From assembly GCA_026419775.2 (NCBI GenBank), contig JAOPGA020001558.1, positions 38,608-102,607 of the forward strand: 64,000 nt of DNA. The letters run 5' to 3'. Below, piece after piece: positions 20,244 to 31,771 of the stretch. The notes beneath the pieces are model-generated. The model had not been told where the DNA came from and did no database searches. It saw only the letters and a program-made list of their open reading frames with translations. Within the stretch, counting starts at the first letter, position 1. Each line of letters begins with the position of its first letter. The position numbers were made by a program, and so were the translations under genes. The DNA is from Acrasis kona. Lineage: Eukaryota > Heterolobosea > Eutetramitea > Acrasida > Acrasidae.

Positions 20244-23200
20244 TCAATAGTCGTCTCCCCTACTGTTCATCGAATAAAAATCATTGCTTCTACCAAACGA
20301 ATTGTCTGAGATGTTGTAAGGATCTCCTCTGATACTTTCAAGTTCTTCCACAAGAGTTTGAAGTGTATCTTGAATGGGTGTGGTGTTTGGAACAGAGGAG
20401 CTTAAAAATTCTTTTGCACTATTTATAACTGATAATCTTTGTATTTTCGACCTATCCTTCATTGCTCTTTGAAATTTAATATCCATAAAAATGTAAAATG
20501 ACTTACTCCACAATTGCTGGCACACCGATGAATTCAATTGCAAGCACTACAGCCTTTAAAACGTAGGCATCCTTATCATTGAGAGCAAGCAATAGTGTTC
20601 GTATTGTTCTCGGTCCTACATGTCCCAAACCATACGCGGCACTTGCTCTTATTATGTGGTTTGAATCCTTCAGCAGTCCTTCTATCAACAATAACTCCCC
20701 GTGAGGCCCAGTGCGAGATAGAACTTCTGAAGCCATCATCCTAACGCATAACTCCTTATCTTTCAGGAATCCATAGAGGAAGGGTAAAAATGACCTAGTC
20801 CGGAGGTAAGTTACACTCTCCTTGGCTCTTGACGCCAGATTCCCCAAAGCGCATAATACTGCTCTTCTCACGAGAGGTACTCTATCCGCAGCACTTCTGA
20901 ACAGTACTTCAACAATTCTATCAATCATCATCGCACTGGCACCTGAATTCTCATCAAATGCCTCGTCATTGGGCATCAGACTAAGACTTAAACCATATGC
21001 TGCGCTGATTCTGGTCTGGCTGCTTGTTTGTGATTCTTGTCTTACCAGAATCATCAGTTGAGCTATACCTGCTTCTCCCAAACACATCATGGTCCTTGCA
21101 ACCTCATTTCTTGTTATGCTTCCATCCTTCAAAACCTTCACCAAAAGAGATAACACTAATTTTAACCTGTCTACATCGAACACGTGCTGAAATCTACCAA
21201 TGGATATGCAAGCTGCCAGCCTAACGTTCCAGTGTTTATCCTTCAACAATGGAATTATTTTGTCGAGATAACAGGGATTTTGTATTTGGTGAGCCATTCG
21301 GCCAAGAGATTCAACAGCCGTAGCACGAACCTTGTTGCTGATATCATTTAAAGTATCTTTAAGAGCATCGAGACACGGACTGCTCTCTGGAAGATTAATG
21401 TTACCTAATGCCTCTGCAGCAACATTTCTAACAACCTCTTCTTTGTCCTTTAATGCATTTCCCAGACTCAAAACACATTCTGGTATTTTATTAAAGTAGA
21501 ATTCCTCCTCGTCTTGCTGGAATGTTTGTTCATGAGATACGTGGTTATCTAAATCCTCATGATATTTTGTTTTCAAAAACTCCAGACTCACGTCAGGGGT
21601 ATTCAGACAGGGTGATGAAAACGTAGTAATAAAGTTGGAGTGATACTTTATAATATGGTTCAAGAATAGTTTTGTTAGGCCTGAATCCACAACAATATGC
21701 TTTGGAACAATAAATGTACTAGATGGGTCATCGTTGCCATAATAGCCTTCGGTCAACGTTCTCCTCACCATAGCAATGAGCTCCCTAGCATCAAATTGCA
21801 ACGAATCATCCTCCATATGATGATAAAACATAACTCTAGGCGAAGAGGCGATGGAGGTGGAGAAATCAGTATTTACGATAACTTTCAACTTTGGCTTACA
21901 AGATACCTTTCTGTATTTGATTTTGAGCATGAATTAAAACAAATAAAAAATACCTTCCCATTATAGCTGCTGCACATGCTCTTATTCTGTAATTTCTATT
22001 GTCCATCAAGAAGATTAATAGTTTTTCTCCTTCTTCACCAGTTGCTTTTATTGCCTCTGCCACTAGTAATCTATCCACTGACCCGTGAATTAGCGTCGTC
22101 AGTAGTGCACTTAGTCCGTGTACGGCTGCATGACCGAGACGCATAATACCCCTTATAGCGCATGTCCTTTTGTCCTGTTCGTAAGATTGTAACTCTCTTA
22201 ATAGAGATGGAAGTATTACAAATTCTTGTACTAAAGGATGGTTGGCCAAATGAGTTCTTATAAATGAGTAAAAATAACAATAACATGAACTTACAATATG
22301 AAGCTGTCCCATTCTGTTGCAGCATTAGATGCAATGTCGATCAAATTTTCAAAACCCAAGGACCCCATCGACATTGTAATTTGTAGGCACCATTCGTATA
22401 ATGCGAATTGTGACGGTTTGTTCAATATTTCTAATAGAGTCGGAAGGGATGGCCTTGAGAAATCCTTAAGTTCGTATATCAACTAAATTGGAATAAATAT
22501 ATATTTTTTTCATCAACGTACTTTTAGAATTTCAATGTTGAGTTTGTCTCCATTGTTTTGATAATTTGATAAATTATTGACAAGAGATGTCATGATATAA
22601 TCTCCCATAGTTGAAAGTACTGCCATTGGAGTTAAATCATCGATCTTCTCTCCTGCCTTGAACTCCAATGCGAGATTGTAAAGTTTGGTAGCCCCAAAAA
22701 CTCTTGCTTCCTGTGAATTTGATGAAAGGTAATTTAGATAATGTGTTATTCTTTCATGTGCATCTTGACTGTTACAATCCACAATTTCAACTTGATCTTC
22801 TTGGATGTCTTCTTGCTCCAGCGAGTTGAGATCTAATTTTGTGGGTGAATTGAATTCATATCCAACGTCTACATCATTTTCTAACCTAGTCCGTAGAACT
22901 GATCGTAAAATTTGTGAGGAGGGGGATTTTGCCCTCTATAAAAGTGAGTAAATCGTTTGAAACTTTTTTTCGTACCCTCTGCTCTTGCTGAGGTAGCTCT
23001 TCGAATAAGGATGAATTAGGCAGAACTTCTTTCACTTTCACTCTTTTCAATCTAGGGTCTCTAGCTGGAGAATAATGAAGCTTCTCTAGCACAATTGGCT
23101 TATCATTTTTGTCAATCTAAAGTTAATGGTCGTTTAGATTGAGTTTGACAAACTGTTGAATTTATCTCGCTTGATAATAAGCTGGAGTTGGTATAAAGCA

Positions 23201-23507
23201 TCTTCATTGTGTGATCATATTGGGATTGCCTTTTCTCGCTCACAGCGCGATTTTTGATTTCTGACTCATTTAAATTGGTTATTATATTTTCCTTCTCATG
23301 TTCGAATAAAGAATTATCTTGAATGTTAAAGCTTTTGGTTTTTTTAGAATTACTTCTTGTGGATGATGAATCTCTTGTAACCTCATGGCTATTATCTAGA
23401 CTGTATTTCTTCGCGATAACATCTGCATTAATCTCCAAACTCTCAAGAAATGAAGAAGATGGATCTTCCTGTTGTGGTGTTGGTGAGATTGGAAAGGACC
23501 TGTGCAT
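20244..23507 (-). CDS. HEAT-repeat protein, HEATR4-like
   Basis: Seven exons (23507-23154, 23116-22976, 22935-22522, 22482-22295, 22256-21954, 21910-20507, 20466-20244) encode 1,008 residues; the six introns are 37-43 bp. The first ~280 residues are polar and low in complexity. From exon 4 on the protein is a solenoid of HEAT/PBS-lyase-type repeats, best seen in exon 6: VVRNVAAEALGNINLPES, KVRATAVESLGRMAHQ, HWNVRLAACISIGRFQ, LVRRAVLCALGNLASRA, IIRASAAYGLGHVGPRT. Length and layout match animal HEATR4 (about 1,026 residues), a poorly characterised protein. The family name is tentative; the HEAT fold is certain. A scaffold role is inferred. Confidence 0.8.
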
Positions 23508-23567
23508 GCCCGCCCAACAACGGTAAAAATTTTTAAAAATTGGAATTTAAAAAATGCGCGCGAACAT

Positions 23568-23999
23568 TTATTTGTCTTGTTCCTTGTCATCACGATCGAA
23601 CCAACTTCTCATGCCAAAAGCTAACCCTAAAAATGCCGCAGATGACAAACCAACTCCTATTCTCACATTTCTTGATTCAAATGGTGCTTTAAACGCCATT
23701 GCAACGAAAACAGGAGCCAAGGGCATTGCAGAGCCAACCAATGCACCTATCGCGGCATTCCTCCCCTCTGGCGATGCCGCCACACCGTCAGATATACTAT
23801 TCCCTACACAAGCACCCAGCATAGTTCCGTAACCTTTAACACCAATCCTTCTCGCGAGAAATGCGTCTATTGACATCCCACACATCATAGAAAACACAAG
23901 TAAACTGTTATCAATTGTTCCAAAGCGAAAAAATCTACGAAAATCATTATCCACTATCTTCGGCGTGGTTGTGGGTACTTCTGGCACTTTGTCTGTCAT
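23568..23999 (-). CDS. TMEM65-like membrane protein
   Basis: 143 residues. The segment GTIDNSLLVFSMMCGMSIDA...GTMLGACVGNSISDGVA matches the TMEM65 pattern of Asp-Asn in the first span and GN-x-SD in the second, followed by a third hydrophobic stretch (AAIGALVGSAMPLAPVFVAM) and a fourth. Animal TMEM65 is a mitochondrial inner-membrane protein implicated in Na+/Ca2+ exchange. The N-terminus lacks a clear presequence, so location is inferred. It ends with a charged tail. The start ATG at 23999 gives a short hydrophilic N-terminus. Confidence 0.75.
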   Translation of the reverse strand: MTDKVPEVPTTTPKIVDNDFRRFFRFGTIDNSLLVFSMMCGMSIDAFLARRIGVKGYGTMLGACVGNSISDGVAASPEGRNAAIGALVGSAMPLAPVFVAMAFKAPFESRNVRIGVGLSSAAFLGLAFGMRSWFDRDDKEQDK

Positions 24000-24134
24000 T
24001 TTGATTTTGTAACAAAATATGGTAAATCCAAGATCCCTCTGCGCGCATTAGTCTTTTCAAGTTCCTATCGGCTTTATTTTTTATGTCCCTCAGCAGGATA
24101 TGTATAATAGAATTGATTATTTTATTGAGTAAAT

Positions 24135-24572
24135 TCAATTGGTAAGCATTAGTTTCACCAATTGACTAAGTTGTACATTACCAAGTTCATCAACTCCTGC
24201 TTCTTCGATTAAAATATCAACAATGTCATCACTTAATTTGTCTCCCAATGTGGTCAGTACTCTTTTGAACTCCTCTTTCTTTACAAAACCACTAGCGCTG
24301 GTGTCAAAAACACTAAACGCCTCCTTTATGCTCTCTTCCGTCCTCTCATCATCCTTCGCTTTTCTGTTTACGATTTTTAAAAATTCTACGTACTCTACAT
24401 CCATCAACCTAAGCATCTCTGGATCACATGTGCTTAGTTCCTTCGTTAAATCTTCATCTGAAAGGTTATGACCTAAAGACCTAAGTGCCGTCACGAGGTC
24501 TATTCCACTAATAGATCCATTGTCCTTCTCGAATAATGCAAATGTTTCCTTGTACTCAGATTGCTTGCTCAT
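24135..24572 (-). CDS. Calmodulin-like EF-hand protein (light-chain-like)
   Basis: 145 residues from the ATG at 24572 (MSKQSEYKETFALFEKDNGS), the standard calmodulin-like length. Four EF-hand positions can be aligned, but all loops are degraded: loop 1 is shortened (KDNGSISG), loop 2 lacks its acidic ligands (LMDVEYVEF), loop 3 keeps D...E (DTSASGFVKKEE), loop 4 lacks them (VDELGNVQ). This is the usual picture for myosin light chains or calmodulin-like scaffolds that bind IQ motifs without Ca2+. An in-frame open stretch upstream of the ATG is not needed. It is divergent, at 45 bp, from the F-box-like gene. Confidence 0.75.
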   Translation of the reverse strand: MSKQSEYKETFALFEKDNGSISGIDLVTALRSLGHNLSDEDLTKELSTCDPEMLRLMDVEYVEFLKIVNRKAKDDERTEESIKEAFSVFDTSASGFVKKEEFKRVLTTLGDKLSDDIVDILIEEAGVDELGNVQLSQLVKLMLTN

Positions 24573-24616
24573 GGTGCATTTATTGGGCGGGACATTTGAG
24601 TTAACCAAGAAATCAT

Positions 24617-25394
24617 ATGAGGACAAAAGTTCTTTCAAAATCAAGTATACGTTGTGTTGCCACATGGTTCAGGAGCAGTAAGGACATTGCTCAATACGAT
24701 GAACGGATATGGAGAGAAAGCCTATTTGTAATTGAGCGAAAAAAAACCTTAATTCACGGATGCATTGTAGGGTCTAAATAACGCCTATACAGAGAAATAC
24801 AAACTACCAGAACTTTTAAAGGCATTATTTGAGCTGGTATGAAGATATTCACCTTTACATTAACAATACCAGACAGAGTGGACAAATATAAAAGAATCCG
24901 ATTTAAAAGTGGAGACCATGATAGACATTTATGAAAATGTTCTGAAAAAACCTTTAATGTCGTCAGGAGTTGTTAAGTTGTCCAAGAGCAATAAATTATA
25001 TGAAGAGCAGAGGGCTTGGGAGAGTATGGACTTTGTGGTAGACCGAAACTCAAATGAAGCAAAAACGTTAATAAGGAGATATGACTTTATAAAGTCGCTT
25101 TCTTCTTATAATGAATTACTATTGGATAAATTCCCAAGTTACCTCGTTAATTACGAAAAGTCATGTACAAATCTTTCAACGTGGTACTCGGTTCTACACG
25201 AAGAAAGCTCTAATGGAACAAGAATCATGACTGAACTTTTCAATGTTGTGATATACCCACTGAAGTTTAAAGAGGGAGTTGGCCATGAAGAAGTCCGTTT
25301 AATGTGTTTAAATTTTTTCGACTGTTGTAGAGGCTTTATGGATGAGTTTTATTCCGAGTGGATTTTAATCATAATAAACAATAAAATCAAATAA
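24617..25394 (+). CDS. F-box-like protein, three exons
   Basis: Exons 24617-24727, 24795-24836 and 24873-25394 join in frame to 224 residues. Exon 1 encodes SIRCVATWFRSSKDIAQYDE followed by RIWRESLF, which resembles the second half of an F-box (CVxxxFR...D..LW+.L). Exon 2 is only 42 nt (KYKLPELLKALFEL). Exon 3 starts TEWTNIKESDLK and is not recognised. The intron before exon 2 is 67 bp and uses a GAG-ending acceptor, both unusual here, so that join is the least certain. If correct, the protein could be an SCF substrate adaptor. Confidence 0.5.
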
Positions 25395-25543
25395 TTCCCT
25401 CAATCTTCGACTCTTGAAATGTCATCCCACCACAAATATTGTTTTTCGTTCATCCTATATTACAAGTTTGCCAGATTGACCAAACATATATTACAAAGTT
25501 CGTTGTGAAAACCTTTGATCTTTGACTTGAATTTTATTTGCGG

Positions 25544-28500
25544 ATGTCGCGCAGCACAAAGATACTAACATCACCTGATAAGGCGATAGATAGAAGTAAA
25601 CCACAACCACGAACAGATACATCAGTCAGCAAGTTACTATTACTTCCCTCACGACACAACGTTGTACGCGGTGGAATATGCAGCGAAGGAAACACCGGAT
25701 GGTTAATGACACCAAGCTCAATACAAGTCATCGACGTTTTATCTCATCGCACTCTGGCAGAATATCGTGAGGAAAGCAACACGCTATCAACCTGCAGCGA
25801 GATACAAAGCGGTTATTTCGCCGTCACCGTGGAGAACAGCAACCAACTCAGCGTTCTCGATCCATCTCGTGGTCTGCGCATTGTGAAAAGGTTGCTCTTG
25901 AAGAACCAGCCAACAGTTGTACAGCCCCTTGACCCCACTCTATACAACAATCTAACAAACAAGAATACAAATACAACATCGGCAGTTGCAGATGCTGGCG
26001 ACGTAATGGCTGATGAATTTGAGTCCAGTCCCATTGATGAAGAAGAACCAAGACATGAGAGCATTCAACAGGCAACACATCCAGTCGCTGTGGGATACAA
26101 AAATGGCTGCATCGAAATCATTGACCTACTTTTAAATGAATCACCTTCTGAGGTTAATAATAAAAGTTTTAAATTTTTACAGCGTCTTGAGAATACTCAA
26201 GTATCAGACGCAGAGGTTACCGCATTGTGTGTATTGGGTGAAATCAACTCACTAGCAGTCGGATTCAGTAACGGAGTCAGTGCCTTCTGGTCTCTTACAT
26301 CTTTGAATTACATGCCTTCCTCCTTGGTACGTTCCCCGCATGAAGAACCAGTCACACATTTTTGTTTCCAAGAGTTGGTCCAATACACCGATGGATACCT
26401 TTGGATCAGCCAGTCGACCAAAATAGCAAACTCTACATTATACAAGTGCAACGCAATCAGATCAACGACAAACGCTGACAACAAGGAACCAAACGAAGAT
26501 GTGAGACTTGATCGCATATACGAACATTTATTAGAGGACCCAGCAGCAACAACAACAACAAACCATCACTCCAAGTCAACACTAAGCAGCACTTTGATCC
26601 TATCGGCAGTCATGCCAGAGAGAGATGACACCAAGAGAGAGGACGAATCATCCACCGCAGAACATCAATCAAAATCACCATCAGGCTCATCCGCACACAG
26701 TCCCACTCACAATGTAAATCACAGCAAAGTATGTTTCGTGTGGGAAACCGTTGATGCATCATTCAAAAAGTGTCACTTCATGCAAGTGTTCAATTTGGAT
26801 CTGATGGACAGCAAGAACAACAAACCAAGCAAGAAGGCGTTCCAATCCTATTCACTGGCAGACATTGCAAGCATCGACACGTTATTGAGCATGTGGATCG
26901 ACGTTCATTCGTTACATCACTTCAACAATGAAATATCGTTCAAAGTGAGAGCGCTCACGTCCACAAGCATCTACAACATTTCATTCTCTTCAGCGAGCAG
27001 TCACATTCTACAACAACTCAATCACGACGGCGTCAACATTTTCAACAATTCACAATTATTGGATAAAATACACGATCAATGCTTGGCTCTGAAAATGATT
27101 CGAACATCTTCATCATCATCATCATCATTCAAAGATGCATCATCATCATCATCATCATCAACATTGGAAGAATACAAATTAAAGAATTTATGGAACGTTT
27201 GCTTGACTTTCGATTGCATCTTCCCGATCATTGAATACATTCATGCAAAGGAATCCAACGATCCGAACATTTACGTCCAGAGCGCACCCACTCATTTGGT
27301 GGAATGGATCAGGGAACAACACAATGTGATCCAAGAGAAAACAAGAGAGCTCATGTTGGACGTGCTGAGACAACAAGGTCATCACCCGAGGAGCATAGCC
27401 GAACAAGATCGCGATTACAAAATGAACGAATTGAACGAATCGAGCGTACAATTAAATCACTTGACCAAAGTGATCGAATCGCTCGTGCAACGATGCCATG
27501 ATGATTTCCAAATGGAAAAGATGCAGAGGCTTCAATCGCGCATTCGACAGATTAGAGATCACGTTTTGATTTTGGGATGGTTCTTGGAGATGGGTTTCAT
27601 ACCGGTGGGCAGCAAGCTCTACAATCACGAAACGTTCCACGCCATGTGGAAGACGAGAAGAGAGGAACGCAAGAAGCTGATCGACGATTTACAAAATTCG
27701 TCCGATCCCAGCATCGAGCAATTAGAATTGTGCGTGATTCATAAATTATCGGAATTACGATCCGTCGATGAGGACGGAAGCGCAAATTACGTTTCGAATC
27801 ATCAACCAGCGCCATTCTTCATCGACCTAATCATGCAGCAAGCGGATCCTACGCTTCAAGAATCGAGCTATCCGCCCAACGACCTGAACGGTCTGTTCGA
27901 TTTGTTCCTCAACAACGAGAACGATCAAACCTACAAACACGCAGCCATGTTATACTTTATCACCGATTTCAGCATGGAAAAGACTCAACACTCGGTCATG
28001 ATCTCGAACTACTGCAGGACGTTCAACATTTCTAGAGAGTGGCAGAATTTGATCATGGGATTGTGGCAATTGGATTGCGTGCCGCAAGAGGAGGACGTGT
28101 TGGATGCCGTCATGTACTTGACGAGCAACAATGCGCCTCATCACTTGTTCAAGCAACACATTGTGAACGTGCTGTTGACCAGAGGTGCGTTCCTCGCTGC
28201 CAGGAGGATATACGCCAGCATGAACATGAATCACGACGTGCAGCACATGAGAGTGTTGTTGAGCAATCACTTGAAGCAATCGTCGTTCGATTTGCAGAGG
28301 AGAGTACAGGACGCGAATCACAGGAGAATGTTGTTTTATTGCATCATGGAATACGCACATCACACCGGCACCTTCAGCGGAGATTGGATCACTTTGCCGT
28401 TCGATTCGTCGGAGAGCGAATGGGTGGTGCAGTACTTGCACAATAAAATTCAACAATTGCATCATGACGAACGTGGCCATGGCGAGAACGCGGTCAACAA

Positions 28501-29128
28501 GAAGGATCTACAGGGCGACGGAGTGGGCTGCGAATTGGATTGGTTGTTCGGCTATCACGTCAGCAGGCACGAATACGCAAAGGCAATAAGGGTTTATGGC
28601 GATTATAAACAAGATGATTCCAATCATTCGTTCAGAATGTTGATGAGGGATCAATTGATCAAGGCGCTGCCCATGCATGATTTGATATCGAATCATTGTC
28701 ATCGCGACGGCGATCAACAGCGGGACGATCGAGTGGTGGTGGTGGAGACTAGTCCTGTTGTTCCGACGATGTTGATCAAGAAGAAGGCGCCGATGATGGT
28801 GAAGAAGGTATCGACCGTGGATGATAAGAGACGATATGATATTGGATACAAGAGTCAGTTGGTGCATGGGAATGGATCGAATCGTGCGAGTGTTGGTGGG
28901 AAGAGCGTGAGGAACGTGAATCATCAAGCGTATGCTAGCAGTGGAAGCGATGGTAGTAATAGTAGCGAAGAGGACGAGATGAGGGATGAGGAGGTGATGG
29001 AGGTCGTGAGCGATGAAGAGGAGGAGTCGCCGCCACCTAATCGTCCTTTGTCTGGTCAGCGTGATGGAAATCATGCATTAAAGGTGGCGCATTATGATCA
29101 AGATGACGACGATGATGTTTTGTTTTAA
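25544..29128 (+). CDS. Nucleoporin ELYS (AHCTF1-like)
   Basis: 1,194 residues from the ATG at 25544. The N-terminal ~530 residues have beta-propeller character, as in ELYS. The ELYS domain lies at about residues 760-1000: SSYPPNDLNGLFDLFL, KHAAMLYFITDFS, then WQNLIMGLWQLD, and WITLPFDSSESEWVVQYL, the last matching the animal LPFTDTEQECLVKFL segment closely. ELYS recruits Nup107-160 complexes to chromatin when pores assemble after mitosis. The C-terminus is basic then strongly acidic, without a recognisable AT-hook. Serine runs from an ATC microsatellite sit near residue 525. No intron. Third positions are richer in G/C in the second half. Confidence 0.85.
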   Translation: MSRSTKILTSPDKAIDRSKPQPRTDTSVSKLLLLPSRHNVVRGGICSEGNTGWLMTPSSIQVIDVLSHRTLAEYREESNTLSTCSEIQSGYFAVTVENSNQLSVLDPSRGLRIVKRLLLKNQPTVVQPLDPTLYNNLTNKNTNTTSAVADAGDVMADEFESSPIDEEEPRHESIQQATHPVAVGYKNGCIEIIDLLLNESPSEVNNKSFKFLQRLENTQVSDAEVTALCVLGEINSLAVGFSNGVSAFWSLTSLNYMPSSLVRSPHEEPVTHFCFQELVQYTDGYLWISQSTKIANSTLYKCNAIRSTTNADNKEPNEDVRLDRIYEHLLEDPAATTTTNHHSKSTLSSTLILSAVMPERDDTKREDESSTAEHQSKSPSGSSAHSPTHNVNHSKVCFVWETVDASFKKCHFMQVFNLDLMDSKNNKPSKKAFQSYSLADIASIDTLLSMWIDVHSLHHFNNEISFKVRALTSTSIYNISFSSASSHILQQLNHDGVNIFNNSQLLDKIHDQCLALKMIRTSSSSSSSFKDASSSSSSSTLEEYKLKNLWNVCLTFDCIFPIIEYIHAKESNDPNIYVQSAPTHLVEWIREQHNVIQEKTRELMLDVLRQQGHHPRSIAEQDRDYKMNELNESSVQLNHLTKVIESLVQRCHDDFQMEKMQRLQSRIRQIRDHVLILGWFLEMGFIPVGSKLYNHETFHAMWKTRREERKKLIDDLQNSSDPSIEQLELCVIHKLSELRSVDEDGSANYVSNHQPAPFFIDLIMQQADPTLQESSYPPNDLNGLFDLFLNNENDQTYKHAAMLYFITDFSMEKTQHSVMISNYCRTFNISREWQNLIMGLWQLDCVPQEEDVLDAVMYLTSNNAPHHLFKQHIVNVLLTRGAFLAARRIYASMNMNHDVQHMRVLLSNHLKQSSFDLQRRVQDANHRRMLFYCIMEYAHHTGTFSGDWITLPFDSSESEWVVQYLHNKIQQLHHDERGHGENAVNKKDLQGDGVGCELDWLFGYHVSRHEYAKAIRVYGDYKQDDSNHSFRMLMRDQLIKALPMHDLISNHCHRDGDQQRDDRVVVVETSPVVPTMLIKKKAPMMVKKVSTVDDKRRYDIGYKSQLVHGNGSNRASVGGKSVRNVNHQAYASSGSDGSNSSEEDEMRDEEVMEVVSDEEEESPPPNRPLSGQRDGNHALKVAHYDQDDDDDVLF
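27108..27160 (+). repeat. ATC-type microsatellite coding poly-Ser
   Basis: Two runs of CAT/ATC triplets, separated by a short unique piece, encode two stretches of serine within the ELYS gene. Confidence 0.85.
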
Positions 29129-29218
29129 AAATTTATTTTTTTTATTTTGTTTTTTTTTGTTGTTTGTTGTTCTTAGCTTTTTGTAACTATATTAATACGA
29201 GAATGGTACTCAAAGAGA

Positions 29219-30081
29219 ATGGGAAACGAGAACACGGTTGAGAAGCAGCAGATTGTGCAGCAGGTGCAAACAATTCCAATCATGGTTCCAACACTAGAGA
29301 GTGACTCTAACACGTTGAAACAAGATGATGTAGAGTTTTTGTTTCAACACCTTCCGCAGGAATTAAAAACACATTCAACGTGGTCATTATTGTATTCCTC
29401 TTCAAGGGATGGGATGAGCATGAGAACTTTTTATTCTGCCGTCCAATTAAGGTTTGTTAGGGTTTGAATGATGGCGATTAACAAATCCAGGGGTCCACAA
29501 TTCTTAATAATCAAAGATACAAAATCGGACGTGTTTGGATGCTTTGCACCAGAATCTTGGGACAAGAGGCAAGACTTTTATGGATCCGAAAAGTGTTTTA
29601 TATTCAAACTATCGCCAGACAAGGCCGTATATAAATCAACAAAAATCAATAAAAATTACATGTACCTGTCTTTTGGAAATTCATCACACAGCCCAATTTA
29701 CAACGGACTCGGTGTTGGTGGGAAGATTGGATACTTTGCAATTGAACTTGACACTGATCTCAATCACGGAACTTCAAATGCTAATTGTGCCACATTTTCT
29801 TCACCAACTCTAAGTTCAGATAGAAAATTTGAAGTTTTGGAAGTAGAGGCATGGGGCTTCCCAATGGACAACAAATCCAAAACTACTCTTAAGAACACAC
29901 AAGACATGCAATCACTCATACAACAGAGAGCAAAGAAAGTGGACCCTAAAGATTTCTTGGGAGATGTTTCGGTAAGTAAAACAATTATAAATGTTTATTA
30001 ACTCTCACACAGATACTTCAACAAGCAGGTGTCAAAGTCGGAGAGTCTGGTTATTTTCAAGAAAAACTACAAAAAGAATAA
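29219..30081 (+). CDS. TLDc domain protein
   Basis: Three exons, 29219-29451, 29491-29971 and 30013-30081, give 260 residues; introns are 39 and 41 bp. The TLDc fold covers about residues 55-235: WSLLYSSSRDGMSMRTFY, then GPQFLIIKDTKSDVFGCFA, FLFKL-like FIFKLSPDKAVYKST, YLSFGNS, and LEVEAWGF at the end. TLDc proteins act in oxidative-stress responses and bind or regulate V-ATPase in other eukaryotes. The start MGNENTV has Gly at position 2 and could be N-myristoylated. A short upstream ATG (29202) in another frame could dampen translation. Confidence 0.9.
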
Positions 30082-30101
30082 ATCATTCATTGTGTGCATT
30101 T

Positions 30102-31605
30102 TTATTCCGAAATTACACTTGTCTGCTCTTGACTTGCATTGCAATCTAGCACTTGTGACATGACGTCGTCGATAACTTGTTCGCTTTGTTCAATGTCGCG
30201 CTCTTCTACTTCCTGTTCCACAATCTTTTCATCCACACGTTCCTTTACTCTATCCTTTAACCTTTCTCTCGCAATCATGGCACCCAGGTGACCTCTTGTA
30301 CACATGCTCCAAGCACGTTTCAAACAATCATCGGAATCCTGAAGGTGACCCTTTGCTTCTAGAACAAGACCCTTTACATAATAATAATGAGGATAACCAT
30401 GGTCATCGCCCTTTCTTTCTTCTAAAGAACGTTCGAGATCATAAAGGGCTGCATCGGCATCACCCATTAATAATTTATTGTAAGCATATTCTACAATTGG
30501 TTCCAGAGAGTGACTGTTTAGTGCAATGGCAGATACGTAATCTTGTTGAGCCAGTTCGTATGACCCCTTCGCTCTGTGAATGTTCGCTCTTAATGCTCTA
30601 CATCTCCATAAATCTCTATTCTGTGGTCTTGCAATCATGCCTCCTTTAATGCTTGGTCTAATTGTTCCAGTCCATAAAGACATTGACATCTTAGTAGGTT
30701 CCATTCGGTGTGGTTGGGTGCCGCTTCTTTTAAAAGTATCATTGCTTGTTGTAAGCTGTGGTTGCTCCTATCGACGTGACCGATCTCACGCATCGCAAAA
30801 GCACCGTGTATCAGAGAGCGAGCAATGTTGAAAATGTGATTGGATGGGCGAACGATTTTGAGCGCGTCGCCGAAATCTTGTAGCGCTGCCGTGTACCTTC
30901 CTTGTTTGTATTTGCAAAGACCTCTGCTGTCTAGAGAATCGGCGTGATTTGGGTTCAGGGCTAGGGCATGGTCGAATTTAACGATGGCCGACCTGTACTC
31001 GCCTCTCTCCAATTGAACGAGTCCGAGAAAGTGAGAAGTGGTTGGATTATCTTTTTTGTAGAATGCCTTGAGTGCATCGGATAATGCACTCTTCAGGTCT
31101 CCGAGTCTAACGTGAATTTGACCTCTTCTAATGAAAATGTCATAATCTAGACCCTCTTCACCAAAGCTAGCTATTGTGTTATAGTCATGCAGCGCGTCCT
31201 CGAAGCGACCAAGGTTGATTTTACACTGTGCGCGAAGAAGCGCATACTCTTCTTCGTATTTACATAAAAGTGCCTGATCAAGATCAGACAAAGCTTCACC
31301 AAAGTGGGATAATTTGAACCTGCTAATGTTAAACAGGGGAGTCGTTATGTCACAAACCTGGCATATGCCCTAGAGTAATATGCTTCTCCGTCTATGATTT
31401 TATAGGTACAAATCATTTTATCCAGATCGTCGATTGCGTCTTCATTCAGTCCTAAACGAATTTTTACGTCAGCTCTATTAAAAAGGTTCTCTCCATTGTC
31501 CCCATTGTCCCCACTAGCGATTAGATCTGTTAAAGAATCTAGTTTCTCAAATAACACCTTTTGTTGTCTTTCGTGAGCTTCAGATGAAGACTCTGTTTGT
31601 CCCAT
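30102..31605 (-). CDS. TPR-repeat protein with an apparent 1-base deletion
   Basis: Exon 1 (31605-31358) and exon 2 (from 31322 or 31319 to 30102) encode about 489 residues of tandem tetratricopeptide repeats, e.g. HFLGLVQLERGEYRSAIVKF and SLDSRGLCKYKQGRYTAALQ. The frame breaks at 30635-30640: the first frame stops at TGA just after DQALKEA, while the continuation RPQNRDLWRCRALRA is in the -1 frame. Adding one base there restores exact TPR spacing (Ala27 to Pro32). It may be a real lesion, a sequence error, or ribosomal -1 slippage. The start MGQTESS fits N-myristoylation. The 3' end is convergent with the TLDc gene, 20 bp apart. Confidence 0.75.
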
Positions 31606-31771
31606 CTTTACAAAATATTGTCAAGACCTTACTGTTAGTGGGAATAGAGTTCACAAAGGTGAATGATAAAAATTAATTTTGTTTATTGATTTATGATGAA
31701 ACATAGATTGTGGGAACTAACTAACAAGTTGTAACTACTCCATCAGCTTCGACTATTTCATTCAGAGATTA

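Noticed and set aside
27108-27160. Regular short repeats that might suggest an array
   Set aside because: A simple ATC microsatellite coding for serine; no spacers, so no CRISPR-like array, and the genome is eukaryotic.
27950-29074. Minus-strand frames of 176 and 188 codons and plus-strand frame of 135 codons inside the ELYS gene
   Set aside because: They are mirror frames of the conserved ELYS domain and C-terminus, rich in His, Arg and Ile, with no recognisable domain.
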